Origin: Saccopteryx bilineata
Lineage: Eukaryota; Chordata; Mammalia; Chiroptera; Emballonuridae
Assembly: GCF_036850765.1 (NCBI RefSeq)
Contig: NC_089495.1
Location: 194,697,847-194,761,846 of the forward strand
Length of the DNA: 64,000 bases
Reading direction: 5' to 3'
Notes under the pieces: model-generated
What the model saw: only the letters and a program-made list of their open reading frames with translations
Told to the model about the DNA's origin: nothing
The model's database searches: none
Part shown: positions 25,680 through 35,730 of the stretch, in pieces
Layout of the letters: each line of letters starts with the position of its first letter
How positions within the stretch are numbered: the first letter of the stretch is position 1
Position numbers and translations under genes: made by a program

Positions 25680-27180
25680 TCTGAGTGAGGGGAGTACGAA
25701 AGAGCGGGTGTCAAGAGCCCCCTGGCTGGGTCGCCGTCGGGGGCTTCATCCCAGCTTGCCCCCTACCCCCACCCCAGCGAACAGCCTCGGGATGCGGCAG
25801 GGAGCAGGGGCCCAGGGCAAGGCCGCGTTGGACGCGCTTGGCCAAGTTCGAGGCCGGCGGCCCGCAGCTGGCGCTGGGCGTGGGTAGCCTAGTGCACCCG
25901 CTGCGGTGGCGCCTGGCGCTGCAGGAGGAAGCCGCAGGGGTTTCGATCTGAGTCAGGTCGAGCCTCCGGCCCGCGGAGGTTGTGGGGGACCGCGGGTAGG
26001 GTGAAGGCTCGGCAGGAGGCTGGGCCTGGGGGAGGAGGGCCGAAGCTGCTTTCTTTCCCCATTGCCCCTTCCTTTCTGGAGCCTTTGGGTCTTGGGCGCA
26101 GGCTCCCGGGCTGGGAATGGGGGCGTGGGTGTCCACCCATCCCAGACAGCATTAGTCCCGCTTGACCTTTTCCACTTGGTCTGTTCTGAGAGATTATAGG
26201 GCTCCGTGCTGGCGAAGGTAGGAGAGGGTGGGGACACTCAACCAAGAAGGAGATTCTGACCTCTTCTACACTGGATCCTTGCCTTCGCCTTGTCTTCCTG
26301 CCTTCAGCCTCCTCCAGTGCGTTCAACTTGGGGCCATCAGCGTGATCTAGCTAAAATGAAATCTGATCTGGCCACTCCCCTGCTAAAAGTCTTCCAAGGC
26401 TCCCATTGCTACTAGAATCAAATCCAAACTTTCCTCCCCTCCCTCGCTTCCCATAGTCGCCCCTCCCCCTTCTGGGCTCCAGCCACGCTGGGCAATTAAT
26501 CATTCCTGCTATGGGGAGTGGGGATGCCCTTTCAAGCCTTTGGGCCTTTGCACATGCTGTTCTCCCTCCTTGGAATGCCCTTCCTCTTCTAACAAGCCTG
26601 GCAAATTCTTCACCCCAGCTCAGATACCATCGTCTACTCCTTTGATACCTGTCCTCACTGGCTGCCGGCTGGCTGCCATAGTCCTTTGTACATAACCCAA
26701 TTATAGCAGGCGCCAGGTCCAGGCTAATTAAGTGCAGTGGTAGTTTAGCCTTAGTCAGGCTACCTGAGTTTGAATCTTCACTGCCAGTAACAAATTAAAC
26801 CATTCCGTGCTTCAGTTTCCTAATCTGTATAATGGGGATAATGATGGTACTTACCTCACAGGGTTGTGAGAATGAGTTCATGTGTGCAAAGTGCTTAGAA
26901 CAGAACCTGGCACATAGTTTGAGCATTTAATATATTAGTGTTATTAATACCATTATTATCGTCATTCTTAAAACATTGAGCTTCAGTGTCATTCATTGCT
27001 ACAGGCCTCCATCTCCAACTCCTTTGTGTTCTCACCTCCCATTCATGTTTCCTACCTAGGTTTTGTTCCTATTCAGGGTCAGTGCTGGAGGTTAGTAATC
27101 ATTATGATTGAGTGCCTCTGTGTGCTGTACCCTGTGCCTTGCAGGTTTTGTCCCATTTGTTTGTTTAGAGAGAGGCAGGG
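25680..27180. other. TNNC2-UBE2C spacer, left part
   Basis: GC-rich until about 26330 with no gene recognised; the long open readings are GC artefacts. A MIR-like repeat covers about 26730-26960 (CTTCAGTTTCCTAATCTGTA, then AAGTGCTTAGAACAGAACCT). Confidence 0.5.
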
Positions 27181-27182
27181 AG

Positions 27183-27362
27183 GTCCTGACCGTTTGGCTT
27201 AGTGGTAGAGCGTTGGCCCAGCATGTGGATGTTCTGGGTTTAATTCCAGGTCAGGGCACACAGGAGAAGTGCCCATCTGCTTCTGCACCTCTTCTCCTCT
27301 CACTTCTCTCTTTCTCTCTTCCCCTCCTGCAGCCATGGGATTGGAGTGCAAGGGGATTGGAG
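27183..27362 (+). mobile_element. SINE-I, truncated at inverted-repeat junction
   Basis: SINE-I head and body ending abruptly at about 27362 where the inverted-repeat arm begins. Confidence 0.7.
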
Positions 27363-27714
27363 TGCTGGAGCCAGCGACCTTGGGTCCAAGCTGGTGAGCT
27401 TTTTGCTCAAGCCAGATGAGCCCTGCTCAAGCTGGCGACCTTGGGGTCTCGAACCTGGGTCCTTCCTCATCCCAGTCTGACACTCCATCCACTGCACCAT
27501 CACCTGGTCAGGCAAGGAAAGCTTTCTAGAGAAAGATTGGACCACAAGGCCAGAATAAGAAAGCACACTCCTAGGAAAGCAAGTTCAGGGGGATGGGCAG
27601 AAGGGGAGGGGTAAGACTGGTGAAGTAGCACAGATATCGGGTCACCAAGGGTTTGTAAGGCCCTATTAAAATGTTTCAGTTTTGGTTCTAGCCAATTGGC
27701 CCAGCCTGTGGAAG
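27363..27714 (+). repeat. Left arm of 352-bp inverted repeat
   Basis: Reverse complement of 28999-29350 with about three mismatches seen by eye. Contains a truncated SINE-III (27363-27513, reverse) and ~200 bp of unique sequence. The SINE-III lacks its tail and second target duplication here, so this arm is the derived copy. Confidence 0.88.
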
Positions 27715-27935
27715 ACTCCTGGTCCCCTCAGGCCCTGGGCACTGAGGATGGCTCCATGGTCTCTGTCTCAGGTGCTAAAAATAGCTCAGTTGCCAAGCAA
27801 CAGAGCAGCCCCAGATGGGCAGAGCATTGCCTGGTAGGGGACTTGCTGGGTGGATCCCAGTCAGGGTGCATGGGGGAGTCATCTCTGCCTCCCCTCCTCT
27901 CACTGAATAAAAAAAGAAAAAAGAAAAAAAAAGAG
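27700..27935 (+). mobile_element. SINE-I with internal deletion
   Basis: SINE-I head joined to the late body (GGATGGCTCCATGG, then TGGATCCCAGTCAGGGTGCA), missing ~140 bp of middle. Confidence 0.65.
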
Positions 27936-28053
27936 AGAGAGGCAAGGAGAGAGACGGAGAGACCGGAACAGTATGTGCCCTGACCAGGGATCAAAACAGC
28001 TATCTCTGTGCTTTGGGATGATGCTCCAACCAATTGAGCTATCTGGCCAGGGT
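27936..28053 (-). mobile_element. SINE-IV
   Basis: AGAGAGAGG run then degraded reverse head ending CTATCTGGCCAGGGTT. Confidence 0.6.
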
Positions 28054-28644
28054 TTAGGCATCATCCCATTTACCCACACAATCCCAGAGGCACACGATCT
28101 AATGATCTCCATTTTACAGGTGGGGAGACTAAGGCCTCATGAGGTGAAGCACACAGGCACATGGCTAATAGCCTGTCCCTCTATGGTGGAAACAGGAACA
28201 AGGCTCTTAGCTCTGATGGCATTTACCTGTTGACAGTTCTACCTGGATGTCCTGAGTACTTCAGACTGGCCCTGCCCTAAACTGATAAGCTCCGTTACTC
28301 CTCCATCTTGCTCTCCAATGTTCCCTCTCGGGGATGGGGCCCTGAGGGATGGGTCCTATGTCAGGAATCCCACAGCCCATTTCCCACCTCTAATTACTTG
28401 CTGGGCCCTGCTACTTTCTACCTCCTTATCGTTTCCTCCCTCCTCTCCATGCCCACTCAGTGTCATAACTCAGGCCTCGGTCGTTGTGTACCAGGCTGTT
28501 GATAACAATAGTTAACCTTCTCCCCACTTACTTCCCAGACAGATGGTAGCCAGAGGGATCTTTCTAAAACCAAATCTGATCATGTCACTGTCCTGTTCAA
28601 GACTTCATTAGTTGCCAGTTGCCCTCAAGATAAAACCCAAACTT

Positions 28645-29012
28645 TTTTTTTTGGTATTTTTTCCAAAGTGAGAAGTGGTGGGAGGGCGGTGGGAGAGGCA
28701 GACAGACAGACTCCCACATGTGCCTGATGGAAATCCACCTGGCATGCCCACCAGGGAGCGATGCTCTGCCCATCTGGGGCGTTGCTCTGCTGCAACCAGA
28801 GCCATTCTAGTGCCTGAGGCAGAGGCCATGGAGCCGTATTCAGGTCTTCAGCGCCCGGGGCCAACTTTGCTCCCACGGAGCCTTGGCTGCAGGAGGGGAG
28901 AGGTAGAAAGGGGAGGGGGGGGGGGAAAGAGAGGGGGAAGGGTGGAGAAGCAGATGGGAGCTTCTCCTGTGTGCCCTGACCAGAAATCGAACCCGGGACT
29001 TCCATAGGCTGG
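28645..29012 (-). mobile_element. SINE-I
   Basis: Reverse SINE-I; its head overlaps the inner edge of the right inverted-repeat arm. Confidence 0.78.
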
Positions 29013-29350
29013 GCCAATTGGCTAGAACCAAAACTGAAACATTTTAATAGGGCCTTACAAACCCTTGGTGACCCGATATCTGTGCTACTTCACCAGTCTT
29101 ACCCCTCCCCTTCTGCCCATCCCCCTGAACTTGCTTTCCTAGGAGTGTGCTTTCTTATTCTGGCCTTGTGGTCCAATCTTTCTCTAGAAAGCTTTCCTTG
29201 CCTGACCAGGTGATGGTGCAGTGGATAGAGTGTCGGACTGGGATGAGGAAGGACCCAGGTTCGAGACCCCAAGGTCGCCAGCTTGAGCAGGGCTCATCTG
29301 GCTTGAGCAAAAAGCTCACCAGCTTGGACCCAAGGTCGCTGGCTCCAGCA
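28999..29350 (-). repeat. Right arm of 352-bp inverted repeat
   Basis: Partner of 27363-27714, spacer 1284 bp. Here the SINE-III is complete (29201-29515) with both target duplications, so this arm is the likely source. Confidence 0.88.
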
Positions 29351-29515
29351 AGGGTTTACTCGGTCTGCTGAAGGCCCCCGGTCAAGGCACATATGAGAAA
29401 GCAATCAATGAACAACTAAGGTGTCTCAACAAAAAACTAATGATTGATGCTTCTCATCTCTCTCCGTTCCTGTCTGTCCCTATCTATCCCTCTCTCTGTC
29501 CCTGTTAAAAAAAAA
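29201..29515 (+). mobile_element. SINE-III full-length
   Basis: Perfect 13-bp duplication AAAGCTTTCCTTG at 29188-29200 and 29516-29528. Confidence 0.9.
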
Positions 29516-29529
29516 AAAGCTTTCCTTGA

Positions 29530-30380
29530 CCCTCCTAGTCCTTGTTAGGTGACCCACCTCTTAGCTTTCCTAGCAACATGGGAGTCCAGCACCCCACATT
29601 TACCGAGGGCTCACTACATGTCAGGCATTGTTCTAAGATTCTATCTCCTAACCAGTAAGGTAGCTACTCATGTTTCCATCTTACAAAGAGGTTAAGTCTA
29701 AATGCCCAAAGTCCAGGGCCTGTGGCTGGCCAGTGGAAAGTTGGCCTGAAGGGCTGGGGACTTGGGCCCCTGGGTGCAGCAGCTGGAAGTGAATGTGCCC
29801 CTTTGGAGCTTGGGGTCATCTGTGTGGGACATGGAGCAAGGGGGCAGTCGAGCTCAGTCTTGAGGGCTCTGACAGGGACAGGGCTTTCTTTGGTCGTCTC
29901 TCCAGGTCCTGGGCCTCCTGAAGGATGACCCATGCTTTTTCCTTCCTATTTTGGGCCAGAGCACCTACTGTTAGAAGGTAGGTGGCTGGCCCTGCGCAGC
30001 CCACCCTCCAGCCTATGGTCTGGTTCAGCCTCAGCTGCAACACAGCTGGGGCGGCTCCAACATTTAGTAACACTCCTGAGGCACAGCACAACACCAAAGA
30101 AATAGGCATTTTGTGACACCTACTTTATAGACGAGGAAACCGGCGTAGAGTCATATAACTGCTAAGGTCACAAGGGAACAGATCCTAGCCACCCAACTGC
30201 TCGGCCTTACAGCCTGGACATCCCAAAGGAACAATGCTTCTCCCTGGAGAGAGGAGCAGGGCCATGAGCCAGATCCGTGGAGCCTGATGGCTCCCCATGG
30301 CAGAGCACTTCCAACTCCAGGGTAACTTAACTACAAGATAGCAACTTTTAAAAAACAAAAAAAGAACAAAAAACCCAAAA
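29530..30380. other. Spacer between TNNC2 and UBE2C, right part
   Basis: No gene seen; a MIR-like stretch around 29600-29720 and otherwise unremarkable sequence. Confidence 0.45.
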
Positions 30381-30384
30381 TGTA

Positions 30385-30390
30385 TTTATT
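30385..30390 (-). terminator. UBE2C: UBE2C poly(A) signal
   Basis: TTTATT on the plus strand (AATAAA for UBE2C), about 180 bp after the stop. Confidence 0.75.
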
Positions 30391-30566
30391 TAATATAGTC
30401 ACCACAGGGGCTCAACCAGAGACTTAATTAAAAAAACAACAACAAATAAAACAGATAAGACACCACAGCTGAAGATACAGAGTCCTGTACAGAAGTCAAG
30501 GCAAGGACAGACCATCTAAGGAAAAAATAAAAAGACAGCACAAGGACAGAGACCGGACAGCTCGGG

Positions 30567-33347
30567 TCAGGGGTCTTGGCTGGAGACCTGTTTTGCGTAG
30601 GTTTCTTGCAGGTACTTCTTAAAGGCTGGAAGAGAACAGGCAGGTTCTGGTGAGTGACGGGGACAGGAGTTAAGGGGGCAGACGGCAGCGGGGATGCACA
30701 GGTGGGCAGAGTTTAGGGGGAGTCCTAGAACAACCCGTTCTCCCTCCGATGCCCACCCAGTCAGGTCTCCTGGATGGGCTCTTCTTCCCCTGGGACTGGG
30801 GAGGGGACTAGGGAGCCTTAGTGAGCAAGTCTGATTTGCACACATCAGATGACCCTGAACCCACATTAATGTGGAAAAGGTTAATTTTCTGATTTTATAT
30901 CAAACGGGCAAACCAGAAACACCAAGGCAGAGGGTAGGACTGGCTTCCCCGAGGACAAATTCCCAAGCCACTGAAATCCTTTTGTTTGAGTGAGTTCGAA
31001 GGCTGGGGAGGGATCGCTTGGTGCCAGAGGAGGAAGGACCCACCTGTGGGGTTTTTCCAGAGCTCAGCAGCATGTGTGTTCAGTGGGCTGTCAATGTTGG
31101 GTTCTGCGGGTGAAGAGAACAAGAACGGTCAAGGGGGCGGAAGAGGGTGCCTGGGGGAAGTCCTGAGAGGTTCCCAGGCTGCAGGGGAGGGGCTAGTTCC
31201 AGAAGTCACCTCCTAGCAGGCTCTGGATGGAGAGCAGGATGGTCCTGACGTCATACAGGGCAGACCACTTGTCCTTTAGGATATCCAGGCAGATGTTACC
31301 CTGGGTGTCCACGTTGGGGTGGTAGCAGGGTGTGAGGAACTTCACTGTGGGCGCGTTGTATGGGTAGCCACTGGGGAACTCTAGGGAGAGCTTATACCTT
31401 AAGTCTTCATACACCTGGCATTGGAGAAACGGGGGAGTAAGTGTGTCACCCTGAACCACGTAGCTCAGCCCAAGATCCACACAGAGGTTGGCTGGGATTT
31501 TTGGGTTTTTCTGAGACCCGACAGCAGACAGTCTTACACAGGGTCTGGTGCTTTCTCGCATACCTAGTAGGGACATCAGGGATCCTTTGACCTAAGGGTT
31601 GTACACTGGCACCCTGAGGGGTTACCACAGCTGTGCTTTTTAGTCCAATTAGATTATTAGTAGCCAACGCGTAAAAGTTAGGAGATTTGGGGCATACATC
31701 TAGTGTTCTGACTTCTCTTAAACCGTATGTGCAGCAATGGGAAGGTGCCACCTGGAGCCTTGTACCCTGTCATCGGTCAAAGTTCCTGCTTGTCCTCCAT
31801 TCTCTTCCTTGCTGTCTGGCCCCCTGGGAATCTAAGATGGACAGCCTTGTTTTAAATCTACCTTCTTACTTACTGTACAAAAAGGGAGACCAGGGCCACA
31901 GGCTCAGAGCACAGGGGAAGGTCCTGCCTGTCTACAGCCTGGAAGCAGCCCCAGCACTTGAATTATTTCACCTCCCACCTCTCCCCACACCCAGCAGTCA
32001 TGTCCACCTACTACAACCACCCTACACTTACTGTGCCAGCTGCTCCATGGATGGTCCCCACCCATTTGAAAAGGTTGTCTGATTCAGGGAAGGCAGAAAT
32101 TCCTTTGTCACCAGACATCTGGGGAGGAAACGCAAACTCAGTGGGCTGCCAAAACCTCCTAGGACTAGCGGGTGAGCCCCTACTCCTTAATCCCATCACA
32201 TTCAGATCCACATTAAAGCCATCAGACAAAACTGATAGGCTTTTCTGAGAAAGTGGTTAGGCCCCTGCTCTCTTGGGATTATAAAGGTTCAAAGCCAGGC
32301 TAAAGAGGGAAGCATTATGCAGGGAAACAGAAGGCATCTCTGTACCCACTATCTTGTTGGTTCCTGGGAATTCAATCCATTGTGCTATTGAGTGCAGATT
32401 CTACGCAAAGCCCAGAGACTATTCACAGACTAGGGAGGTATAGGGGAAGGCCTTGTATGGCTTCTGGGAACTATTTCAGAGATAACTGCATTGTGGGGAG
32501 ATTGGATTAGGAGTAGAGATTGCTGGAAGAACTTCCCAGAAGAGGGGGAACTGGATTCATCTTTATACCCTTGTGTCAAGCAAGGAGCCTGATGTGGGAA
32601 AGGAGGCTACTGAGGAGTGAGTGCAAAGTGGGAAGGTGGCCCTCTGGCTGGGAATCTGGGCAGGTAGTCAGTCACTCACCATGAGGGTCATCAGCTCCTG
32701 CTGTAACCTGCAAAACAGAGCATTCGGAGTCACCTGGAAGTCTGGATGGGCCAGAACCTCCAGATGGTCTCACCTCCTCCTACACCAATCTCTGGAGGAG
32801 CTGTCATTGAGGGTCCCCCTTACCTTGGGGTTAGACTCAGCTTGGTGGCTCACTCCCATTTCCACAGGAGGGTCCGGGGGAGTTCTTACCCTCCCTACTC
32901 CTAGACTTACAGCACGGTTCTTGCGCGTTCTTAACCCCCCACTGTCCCTCTGGCGTCTCTCCCCGTGCCAGATCTCAACATTTTTCTCCACCACCGCCAC
33001 ACAAAGCATAGAGAGTCCCTCCCCTCGCCCATTTCCATCTTGGCCCATCGGCAGATGATCCTGGAGCGTCCCTACACCTTCCGTCCTCCTTCGGGAGGAT
33101 CTCTAAGACCCAGCCCGACCTCCTAGTGTGCCCCCATCTCCCATATCTCAGCCGTTCCAGGAGGCGAGGGGGTCGTCCCGGAAGTCTTTGCTCTCGGCCC
33201 CCTGCCCAGGGCGTGCCAGGACCGGCCTTACCTCCGCACCACTCACCTCTTGCCCACGGGGCCCCGGGCGGCGCCCCCGCTGGGCTCGGCTCCTTTACGA
33301 GCGGCAGCGACGCTGGCGGCGGCTGGGTCGCGGTTCTGTGAGGCCAT
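30567..33347 (-). CDS. UBE2C: Ubiquitin-conjugating enzyme E2 C (UbcH10), complete
   Basis: E2 that starts ubiquitin chains on APC/C substrates in mitosis. Coding exons (minus): 33347-33247, 32707-32680, 32118-32032, 31414-31210, 31103-31044, 30625-30567; 540 nt, 179 aa, the human length. All introns are GT-AG; the second coding exon is only 28 nt. The N-terminal ~30 residues are the UBE2C-specific extension ([20 protein letters not shown]), then the UBC fold. The catalytic cysteine is C114 in [11 protein letters not shown], preceded by the HPN motif (104-106). The C-terminal tail is [18 protein letters not shown]. Only conservative differences from human are seen. DNTTIP1 lies upstream on the same strand, ending ~2.2 kb away. 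Confidence 0.97.
32986..33100 (+). repeat. UBE2C intron 1 segment duplicated at 34747-34856
   Basis: 115-bp stretch of UBE2C intron 1 that reappears in direct orientation 1.7 kb away inside a DNA-transposon-like element, with about five substitutions and one 5-bp gap. Confidence 0.9.
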
Positions 33348-33424
33348 CCGGGAAGCGCTAGCAGGTACACAGAAACTCCGAGAGCACTACTGTAACTGCA
33401 GGACTGCGGGCCCGCCCGCTCGCG

Positions 33425-33626
33425 TTTGAATTGTAACCCTTCGGCAGCGTCGGCCAATCAGAAGCTCGCCTGGGTTTGATCCAGCCAATGGGACTCGGTG
33501 AAGGGCTGTCACCGTGCAACTGCTAGACTCACCCACCAGCGAACCACTACTGAGCGGCGGGAATCCTGTTTCTGAGGGGTGATTGGCTGGAGAGGCTGCC
33601 ATTAAAACGAATCTGCAGTGGATTGG
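33425..33626 (-). promoter_or_regulatory. UBE2C: UBE2C cell-cycle promoter: CHR and four CCAAT boxes
   Basis: A CHR-type TTTGAA (33425-33430) lies 78 bp upstream of the UBE2C ATG. CCAAT boxes follow upstream at 33454-33458 and 33485-33489 (31 bp apart), and inverted ones at 33582-33586 and 33622-33626. The CHR plus CCAAT boxes at ~31-bp spacing is the hallmark of G2/M genes controlled by DREAM/B-MYB-MuvB and NF-Y. CpG-rich (about 33150-33480), no TATA box. Confidence 0.7.
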
Positions 33627-33657
33627 TGGCCTTTGGAAAACGGCGACCATTAAAGGG

Positions 33658-33660
<3 letters not shown>

Positions 33661-33690
<30 letters not shown>
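33661..33690. repeat. Poly(A) tract of 30
   Basis: Uninterrupted A run ~310 bp upstream of the UBE2C start codon; no retrotransposon body is recognisable beside it. Confidence 0.9.
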
Positions 33691-33693
<3 letters not shown>

Positions 33694-33971
33694 ACATGGG
33701 GCGAACCTCTAAACGCCAGGCTGCCAGCGGCAGGATTCCACACTCCCAGCCAAGAACCCTACCCCCAAGGAAAAGGCGAGTCTCTAATCTTGTCGCGGTG
33801 CCGGCACCATTCCCTGGAACCGGAAACCACTGCCTCTCCCCGTCTGTCCTGGGCCCATAGTGAGGGGGAAGACTTGAGACGGATGGCAATCGAGCAGTAG
33901 ACTCCGTTAGAAAACAGGTTCATAGGTTGCCTCTCTACATAATTTAATATTTTCACCTATAAAATGGGGAT

Positions 33972-34050
33972 AACACACTGCTCACAAAAACTAGATGATA
34001 TTTTATCGCTTCATACTCATTTTGAAATATCCCCTAAGTTTTGTGAGTAT
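33972..34050. mobile_element. Short mariner-like MITE
   Basis: Inverted ends ACTGCTCACAAAAACTAG at the left and CTAAGTTTTGTGAGTAT at the right around a short AT-rich centre, as in small Tc1/mariner-derived MITEs. Diverged arms, so moderate certainty. Confidence 0.45.
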
Positions 34051-34298
34051 AAAAGCCACTCTGAATTTTTCTTCTGGTCTGTCATCAAACCAACCTGGTG
34101 CCACCCATACAGTCTACTTCCATATCTTAGTTGGGTGAAGAAATAGGAAATACAGGGATAGAGAGGTGTGCAAGGTATTACCAGCTTCATCTCATAAAGC
34201 AATATATTTATATATGTGCATAGGGCAGCAGGACCTTCCCGGGTCTGATCTGGGAGTGGAGAGGGATACCTGGCTCTTTTATTCCATTACCTACTTCT

Positions 34299-34650
34299 TT
34301 TTCTTTCTTTCTTTTTTTTTTTTTTAACAGATTCAGAGAGAGAGTCAGAGAGAGGGATAGATAGGGACATTCAGGAACGGAGAGAGATGAGAAGCATCAA
34401 TCATCAGTTTTTCGTGGCGACACCTTAGTTGTTCATTGATTGCTTTCTCATATGTGTCTTGACTGCGGGCCCTCAGCAGACTGAGTAACTCCTTGCTCGA
34501 GCCATCAACCTTGGGTCTAAGCTGGTGAGCTTTTTTTTTGCTTAAACCAGATGAGCCTGCGCTCAAGCTGGCGACCTCGGGGTCTCGAACCTGGGTCCTT
34601 CCACATCCCAGTTCGACGCTCTATCCACTGCGCCACCGCCTGACCAGGCT
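34299..34650 (-). mobile_element. SINE-III
   Basis: Reverse SINE-III flanked by CCATTACCTACTTCT (34284-34298) and CCACTACCTACTTCT (34651-34665). Confidence 0.87.
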
Positions 34651-34672
34651 CCACTACCTACTTCTAGAGCCC

Positions 34673-35457
34673 TAAGGTGACCAATCATCCTCCTTTAGGG
34701 AGGACAGTCCTTCTTTTGTAAGTTCCGTCTTCCCTCGAAAAGTGTCCTCCACCACCACCACACGAAGCATAGAGAGTCCTTCGTCCATTTCCATCTTGGC
34801 CCATCAGCAGATGATCCTGGAGCGTCCCTACACCTTCCGTCCTCCTTCGGGAGGATATCCTTTTTGATATTGGAAGACTAATCTGTAAATGTCCGTATTC
34901 GATTGATGCAGAGTCGATCTATTGTGTGTGATGTGACGTATTTGTATTTGACATGACGATTTGTCAAGGATCAGTATAGTGCAGCAAGACGTGATTATGA
35001 AACACATGTGCTCCGCATGGGAGACCTTGAGAGCATACGATATACTGAGCCTGCAAATGGCTTTGTGTACTTCTTACTGAGACACAACATGGCACATCCA
35101 ACATTGTATACTCACGATTATTTCTTTCTCAGTGAATATTCAATCATAGACAGGTAAGTACAATTCACGTAAAATTCAATATGAAGGATATTTCTTGTTC
35201 AGATATTTCCAATATATTGTTACAAGATGATACATTGACAAAAAATATTCATTCAATGGAAAAGAACTCATTTAGATATCTAAATGAGTATTTTTCTTAC
35301 AATTATTATTAAAAATTAATAGGCATGTAAGCATCATTACAATATAAAATATTAAAAATGTTTTTATTATGCATTTATATTATAGTATATTATTATTGCA
35401 ATGAATAAAATGTTTATTTTTGTCCTCCTTCTCATTGTAAAAAAGTTGGTCACCTTA
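34673..35457. mobile_element. DNA-transposon-like element with captured UBE2C fragment
   Basis: Perfect 12-bp inverted ends TAAGGTGACCAA (34673-34684) and TTGGTCACCTTA (35446-35457), with flanks AGAGCCC and AGAGCTC (6 of 7 matching), consistent with an hAT-like insertion. Inside are a subterminal palindrome-like TCCTCCTTTAGGGAGGA (34688-34704) and a 110-bp duplicate of UBE2C intron 1 (34747-34856). Further in come a 65-codon open segment that ends at a consensus splice donor (34957-35153) and an AT-rich right third. No transposase is recognised. It sits between the UBE2C promoter and the DNTTIP1 3' end. Confidence 0.68.
34957..35153 (+). other. Unidentified open segment ending at a splice donor
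   Basis: Opens after a TGA (34954-34956) and reads 65 codons without a stop to GACAG then GTAAGT at 35154. The translation includes VKDQYSAARRDYETHV and FVYFLLRHNMAHP, varied in composition and not low-complexity. I do not recognise it. It could be an exon of the parent transposon, an exon captured from another gene, or chance. A possible acceptor is the AAG at 34966-34968. Confidence 0.35.
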
Positions 35458-35519
35458 AGAGCTCCTGATGTCTTGGCAGCACCCGCAAGACAGAACACAC
35501 AGCAGGCTCATCATCTGTG

Positions 35520-35525
35520 TTTATT
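35520..35525 (-). terminator. DNTTIP1: DNTTIP1 poly(A) signal
   Basis: TTTATT on plus (AATAAA for DNTTIP1), ~205 bp after the stop and 63 bp from the edge of the transposon-like element. Confidence 0.75.
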
Positions 35526-35730
35526 AAAAACTGTTTAATTGCTTCCTATCCTAATAACTTTACAAATATAGAACTACATGCCAGTCTGGGTGTGCTCCGT
35601 AGTGAGTCACTACAAACTAGCCCAGGCACAGCTTAATGCTGCCATCATCCATGAGCAGTCTCAGCGGGGGCCTCAGCCATAGCGTGAGGGGCTTGGGGGA
35701 AGGCCGCCGGGGTAGCCAGGCCACCTGGCT

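Noticed and set aside
25162..26326. Long open readings over TNNC2 3' exons and the GC-rich downstream region
   Set aside because: They overlap real TNNC2 exons in other frames or lie in GC-rich spacer without family resemblance.
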